Shown here: piece after piece, positions 25,207-33,146 of the stretch | Layout of the letters: each line of letters opens with the position of its first letter | Numbering within the stretch: position 1 is the stretch's first letter | Source of the DNA: Salinicola sp. | GTDB lineage: Bacteria; Pseudomonadota; Gammaproteobacteria; Pseudomonadales; Halomonadaceae | Reading direction: 5' to 3' | DNA length: 43,225 nt | NCBI GenBank assembly: GCA_002695065.1 | Contig: NZNW01000030.1 | Coordinates: 1 to 43,225 of the forward strand | Notes under the pieces: model-generated | Databases searched by the model: none | What the model was told of the DNA's origin: nothing | Seen by the model: the letters and a program-made list of their open reading frames with translations, nothing else | Position numbers and translations under genes: made by a program

Positions 25207-25635
25207 TCAGTGCAGGCCGATAACAATGTTTTTCGGTGGGTGGTGATCGTGATATTGAAGATTTTATACAAAATCGCAGGTTGCGGTTTAGGATTGAGTA
25301 AACAATTGTTTTATGGGGGTTAGTTTCAGATATTTCTCAGGCTTTCCGTCACCTTGATTGCAGCATGACTGGTGAGGAAGGGTAGGTTGTATAACACCTG
25401 CGATGCTGCGGGGAATCGTCCTTGAGAGAGTTGTCTGGTTTCTAACAAACCGACTCTGCTGTCGTCCAGTCGTATGTCTTTTATTGCACTCGAGTAGTGC
25501 GAATTCTGGCACGTCGCACCGCTAAAAAACATACGTTTTATGAATGAAGGGATAGGAAAAACGCATGCCGATTACGGTCTTTATATTCAGCACCGAAAGG
25601 GGGTGTGTTTTCCGTAACCGATGAATAACAGCTGC
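25207..25635. other. AT-rich upstream regulatory region of the tonB operon
   Basis: About 430 bp with no credible gene, clearly AT-richer than the rest of the window. It holds the NtrC-type palindrome at 25486-25500 and a 12-bp palindrome AAACAATTGTTT at 25300-25311. The layout (enhancer, bendable spacer, -24/-12) fits a sigma-54 control region. I did not find a clear IHF site. Confidence 0.5.
25486..25500. promoter_or_regulatory. NtrC-type enhancer palindrome GCAC-N7-GTGC
   Basis: GCACTCGAGTAGTGC, an inverted repeat with flanks extending to ATT/AAT. GCAC, seven bases, GTGC is the layout of NtrC sites known from enterobacteria. It lies about 300 bp upstream of the -24/-12 element, a normal enhancer distance. 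Only one good copy was found; NtrC usually binds pairs. Confidence 0.5.
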
Positions 25636-25660
25636 AAAAACGCCCTCGATATGAGGGCGT
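25636..25660 (-). terminator. Intrinsic terminator after pepF
   Basis: On the minus strand ACGCCCTC, loop ATATC, GAGGGCGT, then TTTTT. It lies 66 bp after the pepF stop and closes the long opp-pepF gene run. Confidence 0.85.
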
Positions 25661-25726
25661 TCATGCGTAGCGGTGATGTCGTCATACTGACTGAATATCT
25701 CGATCCGCGAGTCTTGTGCCCGCTCC

Positions 25727-27634
25727 TCAACCTGTCTTGTCGAGAATGACTTCGGCTTCGTCGATTAGCCTGTTCATCGTGTCATCGAGTTTGTCATAGG
25801 GAGCCGGCGTTGCAAGATCCACACCTGCGTTCTTCAATAACTGATAACCGCTTTGCGCGCCGCCCTGGGAGAGCACGTTGAGATATCTCTCTCGCCACGC
25901 CTGGGGATCTTCCTCGAGACCTTGGGCAAACACCTGTGCCGCCGTGATCGACGTGGCGTATTGATAGACGTAGAAGTCGTAGTAGAAATGCGGGATGTAA
26001 GCCCACTCGGCGTAGTCCGCTTCGTCGATGTCGGTAATGCCCTGATCGACGCCGTAGTACTTGCGCAGAATCTCGCCGTACATTTTCGTCAGGCGATCAC
26101 CGGATAGCTGTTCGCCATTCTCCGCCGCGCGGTGGATGGCCAGTTCGAACTCTGCAAATTGGGCTTGGCGGAAGTAGGTGCCACGAATCGCTTCCAGTGC
26201 CTGCCCGATGTAGAAAAGCTTTTCCTCAGGCGTCTTGGCTTGCTGGATCATGCGATCGACCAGCAACTGCTCGTTGGTCGTGGACGCGACTTCGGCGGTG
26301 AAGATCGAGTAGTCCGACGTCGCGTACGGCTGAGTCTCCGCAGTCAGCATGCTATGAAGACCATGTCCCCACTCGTGAGCGTAGGTCGATACATCACCGT
26401 AACTGCCATTGAAGTTCATCAGCACGTAGGGGTGAACGTCATACGCGGATCCGTTCATGTAGGCCCCGGAGCGTTTGCCCTGACTCGGATAGGCGCTGGT
26501 CCAGGGTGAGTCGGTGGCCTGCTTGAGCAGTTCAGCGTAATGCGGCCCCAACGGTGCCGTCGCTTCTCGGGTCAACTGACGTGCATCGTCGAGATCGAAC
26601 GTTTCGTCGAGTTCCGCGAGTGGTGGGTAGATATCGTAGTAGTGCAGTTGGTCGACACCGAGAATGCGCTGACGCAGTTTGAGGTAGCGATGTAGCGTGC
26701 CCAGATGGGTGTTGGTCGAGTCGATCAGTTGCTGATAGACCGCCGGAGGAATGTCATCGCGAGATACCGCGGCGGCCATCGCGCTGTCGTAATGGCGCAG
26801 CCTCGACTCGGTGACATGCTGTTGGACCTGAGCATTGAGCAGCGAGCCGAAGGTGGAGGTGAACTGTTGCCAGGCTGGCCAGTAGGCATCGAATACCCGC
26901 TGGCGAACGTCGCGATCCTCGGATTCCCGCCAGTGGCTGTAACCGGCCGCATCGAGCCGCACGCTCTTGCCGTCGATGGTGATGGTGGGCCACTCGATAT
27001 CGGAGTTCGCCAGTAGCGAATAGGGCGTCTCATGGCTCATCACCGGGCCGAGGGCTGCCAGCGCGGTTTCGGTCTGTTCGGAGAGCGTGTGGGGCGCTTC
27101 ACGAATCACGTTTTCCAGAAAGCGGCGATGATCCTGAAGTTGCGGGTTGGAGAGCCAGCTCGAGAGGGTGCTTCGGTCCATCGCGATCAGCGTCGGACGC
27201 AGATAGCCGATGGCGGATTCGAACCGCGCCATCAGTTGCTCGGCCTGTCCCTGACGCTCCTGCGCCTGACCGTCACGTAGATCTTCGTCGGCCTGGAGGG
27301 ATGCATAGGTCTGCACACGACTGGCGGATTTCTCCACCGAGCGAATGGCATCCAGTGCCGTGGCCAAAGCTTCCGGGCTGTCGGTCAGCGTGCTCTGGTA
27401 GTCGCCGAGGCCCCCAATGAGCTCGTCGACATCCTTCAGCGCCTGCTGCCAGTCGTCGAGCGAGGGGTAGAGGTCGGCGAGATTCCACACGCCATTCTCC
27501 GCCGAAGGTGACTTTGATGAAGGCGTCGATTGTGCCTGCGATACGCCTGAAAAAGCCAGCGATGCGCCGGCCAGCACAATGCCGAGTGTCAGCAATCTGA
27601 CTGTCTTGTTGTTGTCGAGTCTGTTGAAAACCAC
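25727..27634 (-). CDS. pepF: Exported M3-family oligoendopeptidase F
   Basis: 635 residues with a GTG start (complement of 27634) behind GAGAGG. The N-terminus is a Sec signal (basic start, TVRLLTLGIVLAGASLAFS, cleavage near SQAQS), which is unusual because PepF is normally cytoplasmic. The M3 zinc site is H420-E-W-G-H424 (TYAHEWGHGLHSML). The chain ends with the helical M3 region (YAEWAYIPHFYYDFYVYQYATS). It cuts peptides of roughly 7-17 residues in known members. It follows oppDF by about 60 bp and is likely the last gene of the opp operon. AACAACAA tracts lie both before and inside the start region. Confidence 0.93.
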   Translation of the reverse strand: MVFNRLDNNKTVRLLTLGIVLAGASLAFSGVSQAQSTPSSKSPSAENGVWNLADLYPSLDDWQQALKDVDELIGGLGDYQSTLTDSPEALATALDAIRSVEKSASRVQTYASLQADEDLRDGQAQERQGQAEQLMARFESAIGYLRPTLIAMDRSTLSSWLSNPQLQDHRRFLENVIREAPHTLSEQTETALAALGPVMSHETPYSLLANSDIEWPTITIDGKSVRLDAAGYSHWRESEDRDVRQRVFDAYWPAWQQFTSTFGSLLNAQVQQHVTESRLRHYDSAMAAAVSRDDIPPAVYQQLIDSTNTHLGTLHRYLKLRQRILGVDQLHYYDIYPPLAELDETFDLDDARQLTREATAPLGPHYAELLKQATDSPWTSAYPSQGKRSGAYMNGSAYDVHPYVLMNFNGSYGDVSTYAHEWGHGLHSMLTAETQPYATSDYSIFTAEVASTTNEQLLVDRMIQQAKTPEEKLFYIGQALEAIRGTYFRQAQFAEFELAIHRAAENGEQLSGDRLTKMYGEILRKYYGVDQGITDIDEADYAEWAYIPHFYYDFYVYQYATSITAAQVFAQGLEEDPQAWRERYLNVLSQGGAQSGYQLLKNAGVDLATPAPYDKLDDTMNRLIDEAEVILDKTG

Positions 27635-27664
27635 GATGGCCTCTCGCGTCGATTGTTGTTGTTG
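27606..27664 (-). promoter_or_regulatory. Two CA motifs flanking the pepF start codon
   Basis: Minus-strand CAACAACAACAA (complement of 27664-27653), 19-30 nt upstream of the GTG, and CAACAACAA (complement of 27614-27606) within codons 7-10. A pair around the ribosome site is what strong Hfq/Crc targets show in pseudomonads. The downstream copy encodes Asp-Asn-Asn-Lys in an otherwise normal signal-peptide n-region. Confidence 0.5.
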
Positions 27665-27695
27665 ATCGTCTTTCTTTGAGCGCTGGACGGTAACC

Positions 27696-29297
27696 CTAGG
27701 CCACGGCTTCGCTCTCCAGAAATGCCGCTTTCAGCAGCGCCTGGGTATAGGGTTCCCGGGGATTCGAGAAGATCGTTTCCGCCGAGCCGTGTTCGATGAC
27801 CCGCCCCTCCTTCATCACCATCACGTCGTCGGAGAGCGCGCGAACCACCGACAGGTCGTGGCTGATGAACAGGTAGGTCAGGCCGTGCTTCTTCTGCAGA
27901 TCCCGCAGCAGGTCGATGACCCGCACCTGGACCGAGCGGTCGAGGGCCGAGGTCGGCTCGTCGAGCAGCAGCAGCTCGGGCTTCAGGATCAGCGCGCGGG
28001 CGATGGCGATCCGCTGGCGCTGGCCGCCGGAGAACTCGTGGGGGTAGCGGTTGCGCATGGCCGGATCGAGGGCGACCTCTTCCAGCGCGGCGATGACCTC
28101 GGCCTCGCGCTGGCGGCGATTCAGCGCCGGGTGATGCACCTTGAGGCCTTCGCTGATGATGTCGCCCACCGTCATGCGCGGGGAGAGCGAACCGAAGGGG
28201 TCCTGGAACACCACCTGCAGGCGTGAACGCAGCGGACGCATGCCGGACTTGTCGAGTCCGGAGATGTCGGCTTCCTCGAAGCGGATCTCGCCCTCGGATT
28301 TCAGCAGTCGCAGCAGGGCGCGGCCGAGCGTCGATTTGCCCGAGCCGGATTCGCCGACGATGCCCAGCGTCTCGCCGCGGCGGATGGAGAGATCGATCCC
28401 GCGCACCGCCTCGAAGTACTCGCTCTTGCCGAACAGGCGCTTCTTCAGCGCGAAGCGCACCTTGATGTCCCGACCGCTCATCAGCACCGGTGCGTCTGCC
28501 GGGGCGGGCTCCTTGCGCCCACGCGGAATGGCGTCCAGCAGCATGCGGGTGTAGTCGTGCTGGGGCGCCTCGAACACGTCCAGGGTGCGGCCGCTCTCGA
28601 CCACCTCGCCGTAACGCATCACCGCGACACGATCGGCGAAGTGGCGAACGATGCTCAGGTCATGGGTGATGAACAGGATCGCCATGCCGTACTCGGCCTG
28701 CAGCGACTTGAGCAGGTCGAGAATCTGCGCCTGCACGGTGACATCGAGTGCGGTGGTCGGCTCGTCGGCGATCAGCAGTTTCGGCTCGCAGGCCAGCGCC
28801 ATGGCGATCATCACGCGCTGGCGCTGGCCGCCGGAGAGCTCGTAGGGGTAGCTGTCGATGCGCCGTTCCGGCTCGGGGATGCCGACCTGGTTCAGGAGCT
28901 CCAGGACGCGCTGCCGATTGGCCTGGCCCTTGAGCTGCTTGTGCCGGATCAGCACTTCACCGATCTGCTTGCCGATGCGGTGCAGCGGGTTGAGCGAGGT
29001 CATCGGCTCCTGGAAGATCATCGAGATGTCGTTGCCGCGCACGCGACGCATGCGCTTGGGTGTGACCTCCAGCAGGTTCTCGCCGTTGAAGCGGATCGCG
29101 CCGGTGGTCTCGGCGAGTTCGGGCAGCAGGCGCATGGCGGCGGTGGAGGTGACCGACTTGCCGGAGCCGGACTCGCCGACCAGCGCCATCGTCTCGCCCT
29201 CGGCAATGGCGAAGCTCACGTCCTTGACCGCCGTCACCGGCCCGGTGGGCAATTGAAACGTCACGCTGAGCTTGTCGATTTCGAGCAGAGAACTCAT
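27696..29297 (-). CDS. Fused dual ATPase of oligopeptide ABC transporter (OppD-OppF)
   Basis: 533 residues from the ATG at complement 29297, behind GGGAG. Two complete ABC ATPase domains are joined in one chain. The first has Walker A GESGSGKS at 41-48, signature LSGGQRQR and Walker [13 protein letters not shown]. The second has GESGSGKS at 315-322, FSGGQRQR and [12 protein letters not shown]. Each half has the C-terminal oligopeptide-transporter extension (RGRKEP between halves). In E. coli OppD and OppF are separate, while YejF and GsiA are fused as here. It powers import through OppBC. It lies 182 bp after oppC; that gap shows no gene. Confidence 0.94.
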   Translation of the reverse strand: MSSLLEIDKLSVTFQLPTGPVTAVKDVSFAIAEGETMALVGESGSGKSVTSTAAMRLLPELAETTGAIRFNGENLLEVTPKRMRRVRGNDISMIFQEPMTSLNPLHRIGKQIGEVLIRHKQLKGQANRQRVLELLNQVGIPEPERRIDSYPYELSGGQRQRVMIAMALACEPKLLIADEPTTALDVTVQAQILDLLKSLQAEYGMAILFITHDLSIVRHFADRVAVMRYGEVVESGRTLDVFEAPQHDYTRMLLDAIPRGRKEPAPADAPVLMSGRDIKVRFALKKRLFGKSEYFEAVRGIDLSIRRGETLGIVGESGSGKSTLGRALLRLLKSEGEIRFEEADISGLDKSGMRPLRSRLQVVFQDPFGSLSPRMTVGDIISEGLKVHHPALNRRQREAEVIAALEEVALDPAMRNRYPHEFSGGQRQRIAIARALILKPELLLLDEPTSALDRSVQVRVIDLLRDLQKKHGLTYLFISHDLSVVRALSDDVMVMKEGRVIEHGSAETIFSNPREPYTQALLKAAFLESEAVA

Positions 29298-29479
29298 GAA
29301 ACGGCTCCCGACGTTGTTGGAGAGTCGCACGCCGGCGAAAAATCGGCGAGCGATGGCCAGCCGAGGCGAACAGCTTCGAAGGCGCGGAGTTGATGGGGTA
29401 TCAATGAGCAGCCTGAGGGGCTGTTCAACGATTGGATCTCAAATACGGGCTGGGCGAGCGCAGGCATTTTTCGGGCTCC

Positions 29480-30439
29480 TCAGCGTGTGCGCGGGTCGAG
29501 GGCATCACGCAACCCATCACCCAGGAAGTTGAGACAGAACAGCGTGGCGGCGAGGAAGAACGACGGCACCAGCAGCATCCATGGGGCGCTCTCCATCATG
29601 TCCACGCCCTCGGAGATCAGCACGCCCCAACTGGTCAGCGGCTCCTGCACGCCGAGCCCCAGAAACGACAGGAAGCTTTCGAGCAGAATCACCTTGGGCA
29701 CGGTGAGGGTGACGTAGATGATCACCGGGCCGATGGCGTTGGGAATCAGGTGGCGGGTGACGATCTTGGTGTCGCGCACGCCCAGCGCATGGGCCGCCTC
29801 GATGAACTCGCGACGCTTCAGCGCCAGGGTCTGGCCGCGCACGATGCGGGCCATGTCGAGCCACTCCACCGCGCCGATGGCGGCGTAGATCAGGAAGATG
29901 TTGCGGCCGAACACCACCATCAACAGGATGACGAGGAACATGAAGGGCAGCGAGTACATGATGTCGACGAAGCGCATCATGTAGTTGTCGACACGGCCGC
30001 CCAGATAGCCCGAGATGGCGCCGTAGAGCACGCCGATCACCAGACTGACGAAGGAGGCGACCAGCGCCACCGACAGCGAGACGCGTCCGCCGTAGAGCAC
30101 CCGGGTGAGCAGGTCGCGGCCGTTGGCATCGGTACCCAGGTAGTGGGCGCCTTCCAGCGTGGGGCCGGTGCCGAAGGCGTTCCAGTCGACCTCGGCCAGG
30201 CCCCAGGGCAGCAGCCACGGGCCGACGATGCAGACCACGATGATGGCGATCAGCAGGCCCAGGCTGGCCATGGCGGCACGGTTCTGGCTGAGGCGACGCC
30301 AGGCGTCGCGGGCCAGGCTTTCGCCCACGGGTGCCGCGACGGAGCCCGGTTCCGGAGCGCGGGGCGGATTGGGGCCGCCGGCGGGTAGCGGGGCGCCATC
30401 CCGCTGTTCGCCGCTATAGGGCTTGGATTCGGATGTCAT
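29480..30439 (-). CDS. oppC: Oligopeptide ABC transporter permease OppC
   Basis: 319 residues. A proline-rich cytoplasmic N-terminus (about 1-50) is followed by a first membrane helix (MASLGLLIAIIVVCIVGPWLL), a periplasmic loop with GTDANGRDLLTRVLYGGR, and five more helices. The EAA loop EAAHALGVRDTKIVTRHLIPNAIGP contacts the ATPase. DGLRDALDPRTR is the typical C-terminus of DppC/OppC proteins. The ATG has GGGAGG upstream. It lies 59 bp after oppB, in a gap filled by a 15-bp repeat. Confidence 0.95.
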   Translation of the reverse strand: MTSESKPYSGEQRDGAPLPAGGPNPPRAPEPGSVAAPVGESLARDAWRRLSQNRAAMASLGLLIAIIVVCIVGPWLLPWGLAEVDWNAFGTGPTLEGAHYLGTDANGRDLLTRVLYGGRVSLSVALVASFVSLVIGVLYGAISGYLGGRVDNYMMRFVDIMYSLPFMFLVILLMVVFGRNIFLIYAAIGAVEWLDMARIVRGQTLALKRREFIEAAHALGVRDTKIVTRHLIPNAIGPVIIYVTLTVPKVILLESFLSFLGLGVQEPLTSWGVLISEGVDMMESAPWMLLVPSFFLAATLFCLNFLGDGLRDALDPRTR

Positions 30440-30456
30440 CAGCGGCCTCCCTGTTG

Positions 30457-30495
30457 GTTGTCGTGGGCGTCGTTGTCATGGGTGTCGTTGTCGGG
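30457..30495 (-). repeat. 15-bp tandem repeat in the oppB-oppC gap
   Basis: 2.6 copies of a 15-bp unit (plus strand GTTGTCGTGGGCGTC, GTTGTCATGGGTGTC, then GTTGTCGGG). On the coding strand the units read GACAACGAC, giving a leader with spaced ACAAC motifs immediately before the oppC ribosome site. Confidence 0.7.
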
Positions 30496-30498
30496 GGA

Positions 30499-31425
30499 TT
30501 AGTCGTCATAGCGGATCTGCGGGTCGAGCGCCGAATAGAGCAGGTCGACGATCAGGTTCATCAGCACGATCAGCACGCCGTAGAAGACCACCGTGCCCAT
30601 CACCAGGGTGTAGTCGCGGTTGAGCGCGCCCTGCACGAAGTAGCGGCCGATCCCGGGGATGCCGAAGATCTGCTCGATCACCACCGACCCGGTGATGATC
30701 CCGGCGATGGCCGGCCCGAGGTAGGACATCACTGGCAGCAGGGCGGGGCGAATCGCGTGGCGCCAGATCACTTCGCCCTCGTTGAGACCCTTGGCCCGCG
30801 CGGTGCGGATGAAGTGGCTGCCCAGCACCTCGATCATGCTGGCGCGCATCATCCGCGCGATATAGGCGATCTGCTGGATCGACAGCGCCACCACCGGCAG
30901 CACCAGGTTGGGCAGGGCGCCGCCGTTCCAGCCCCCGGCCGGTAGCCAGCCCAGCAGGACGCCGAACACCAGCGCGAAGATCGGCGCGATCACGAAGTTG
31001 GGGACGGCGATGCCGGTCAGCGCGGTGCCCATGACCAGGTAATCCACGGTGGAGTTGCGCTTGATCGCCGCCGCGATCCCCAGCGGCAACCCGATGATCA
31101 GCGCCAGCAGGATCGCCAGCCCGCCGATCTCCAGGCTGACCGGGAACCCCTGCATGATCAGCTCGGTGACCGAGAAGTCCTTGTACTTGAACGACGGTCC
31201 GAAATCGCCCTGGAGCAGGTTGCCCATGTAGCGCAGGTACTGCATCGGCAGCGGCTCGTCGAGATGGTAGGCGGCCATCAGGTTGGCCTCGATCTCCGGC
31301 GGCAGCTGGCGCTCGCCGTCGAACGGGCCACCCGGCGCCACCCGCATCAGGAAGAACGAGATCGTGATCACGATCAGCAGGGTGGGAATCGCCTGCAGCA
31401 GGCGCTTGAGGGTGTAGATCAGCAT
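30499..31425 (-). CDS. oppB: Oligopeptide ABC transporter permease OppB
   Basis: 308 residues with six membrane helices. The N-terminus MLIYTLKRLLQAIPTLLIVI and the segment RVAPGGPFDGER are typical of OppB (306 residues in E. coli). The EAA loop ARAKGLNEGEVIWRHAIRP is at about 210-228. The C-terminus DLLYSALDPQIRYDD is conserved. OppB and OppC form the membrane channel. The start is 43 bp after the oppA1 stop, so it is co-transcribed with it. Confidence 0.95.
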   Translation of the reverse strand: MLIYTLKRLLQAIPTLLIVITISFFLMRVAPGGPFDGERQLPPEIEANLMAAYHLDEPLPMQYLRYMGNLLQGDFGPSFKYKDFSVTELIMQGFPVSLEIGGLAILLALIIGLPLGIAAAIKRNSTVDYLVMGTALTGIAVPNFVIAPIFALVFGVLLGWLPAGGWNGGALPNLVLPVVALSIQQIAYIARMMRASMIEVLGSHFIRTARAKGLNEGEVIWRHAIRPALLPVMSYLGPAIAGIITGSVVIEQIFGIPGIGRYFVQGALNRDYTLVMGTVVFYGVLIVLMNLIVDLLYSALDPQIRYDD

Positions 31426-31468
31426 GCGGAGTCACCTGAGCCTGAACGTGGCGGCGTCTTCGAGAGAA

Positions 31469-33070
31469 TCATTGCTCGCGCTCCTGGAGATAGCGCAGCG
31501 GATGAACGTCCATCGGGTTGCTCTCCCAGCCCTGGAGATCGGGTGAAACCAGGTGAACGGAGACATAGTCGTAGAGTGGCAGCAGCGCATAGTCGTCCAG
31601 CAGTCGCTGCTGGGCACGGGTCATCAACTGGCGGCGCTTCTCGGCGTCGAGTTCGCCGGTGCTCTCGGCGACGAGCGCGTCGTAGGTCGCGTCGTGGTAG
31701 CCGCTGCTCCGGCTGGCCGAGCCGTTGTCGGCGTAGGCATTGAGGAAATCGAACGGGTCGTTGATGGTTGCCACCATGCCGTAGCGCGCCACCTCGAAAT
31801 TGCCTTCGCGGATGGTGGCGTAGTGGACGGCCGCCTCGGAGTTGATCAGCTCGACCTCCACGCCCAGCGGCTTCCACATCGCGGCCACCGCCACCGCGAT
31901 CTTCTTGTGATCTTCCAGGGTGTTGTAGTTGAGCCTCAGGTGCAGCGGATGGTTGGGTCCGTAGCCCGCTTCCTGCATCAGCTCCCTGGCGCGTGCCATG
32001 CGCTGGTCCATCGGCATGTCGGCGAAATCCAGCTCGCCCTGCGGCGCGTTGTCGGTGTTGCGCGGCACGTACCAGAACGAGGGGGTCTGGCCCTGGCCGA
32101 GGATCTGGTCGGTGATGACGTCGCGCCGGACGGCCAGGTTGAGGGCTTCGCGAACGTGTTTATCCGCCAGCGGCTGGCCGTCGTGAAGATTGAACATGTA
32201 GAAGTATTCCGCCGTCAGCGGGCCGACTCTCAGCGCGTCGCCGAGGTTCTCCCGCGCCCAGGCAAAGCGTGACGACGGCACGCTGGAGTAGGCGATGTCC
32301 ATCTCGCCGGTGCGGAAACGGTTGAGGGCCGAGCCGGCATCGTCGATGGGATAGAAGGTGACCTTGTCCACGGCGACGCTGTCGGCGGCATGGAAATGGG
32401 AGTTCTTCTCCACCACGATGCGCGACTGCGGCTGCCACTCACTCAGGGTGAAGGCGCCGCTGGAAACGGTGTTGCCCGGCTGCACCCAGCCCGCGGCGTC
32501 GGCGATGGCATGTTCGGGAAGCGGCGCCGCTTCGGTCATCGCCAGCGCCTGCAGGAACCAGGCGGTGGGCTGGGTCAATCGGATGCGCAGCGTATGCGAA
32601 TCGACGGCTTCGACCCCGAGGGCATCGGCGCTCTTGTCACCGGCATTGATCGCTCGGGCGTTGACGATGGGGTAGTAGAGATTGGCGTTCTGGTTGGCGA
32701 TCGCCGGATCGAGCACGCGACGCAGGGCGAAGACGGCGTCCTCGGCAGTTATCGGCTCGCCGTCGGACCACTCGGCGTCGCGCAGATGGAAGGTGTAGGT
32801 CTTGCCGTCGTCGCCGACTTCCCAACGATCGGCCAGCCCCGGGACCAGGCTGCCATCCTTGGCGTAGGTGACCAGGCCCTCGAACAGCGCGCGGGTGATG
32901 CGTGTCTCCCAGGTGCCGCTGGTCTTCTGCGGATCGAGGGTGCCCGGCTCGGCACCGTTGGCGATATTGACGCTGAAGGCCTGCGCCGGGATGGCGAATG
33001 CCGTTAGTGTGATGCCGCCCAGCGTGGCAAGCAGATGCCGCGAGATCTTGCTGTAGGGTTTCGAAATCAT
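31469..33070 (-). CDS. Oligopeptide-binding protein, copy 1 (oppB-proximal)
   Basis: 533 residues from MISKPYSKISRHLL (complement of 33070, behind AAGGGA); a longer frame adds 18 unlikely residues. Sec signal to about residue 30 (TAFAIPAQA), no lipobox. Family 5 extracellular solute-binding protein: GAEPGTLDPQKTSGTWETRI at the mature N-terminus, DRWEVGDDGKTYTFHLRD, and HVREALNLAVRRDVI. It delivers peptides to OppBC. It is the copy nearest the permease genes and most like classic OppA in its N-terminal PGTLDPQ. Gap to copy 2 is 76 bp. Confidence 0.93.
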   Translation of the reverse strand: MISKPYSKISRHLLATLGGITLTAFAIPAQAFSVNIANGAEPGTLDPQKTSGTWETRITRALFEGLVTYAKDGSLVPGLADRWEVGDDGKTYTFHLRDAEWSDGEPITAEDAVFALRRVLDPAIANQNANLYYPIVNARAINAGDKSADALGVEAVDSHTLRIRLTQPTAWFLQALAMTEAAPLPEHAIADAAGWVQPGNTVSSGAFTLSEWQPQSRIVVEKNSHFHAADSVAVDKVTFYPIDDAGSALNRFRTGEMDIAYSSVPSSRFAWARENLGDALRVGPLTAEYFYMFNLHDGQPLADKHVREALNLAVRRDVITDQILGQGQTPSFWYVPRNTDNAPQGELDFADMPMDQRMARARELMQEAGYGPNHPLHLRLNYNTLEDHKKIAVAVAAMWKPLGVEVELINSEAAVHYATIREGNFEVARYGMVATINDPFDFLNAYADNGSASRSSGYHDATYDALVAESTGELDAEKRRQLMTRAQQRLLDDYALLPLYDYVSVHLVSPDLQGWESNPMDVHPLRYLQEREQ

Positions 33071-33146
33071 CTGGTAATGCGTCCCTTGGCCGCCGGTCGC
33101 TGCGAATCGATGACACGGCGGCATTGGTGATTCGAATTGTCGTTTG

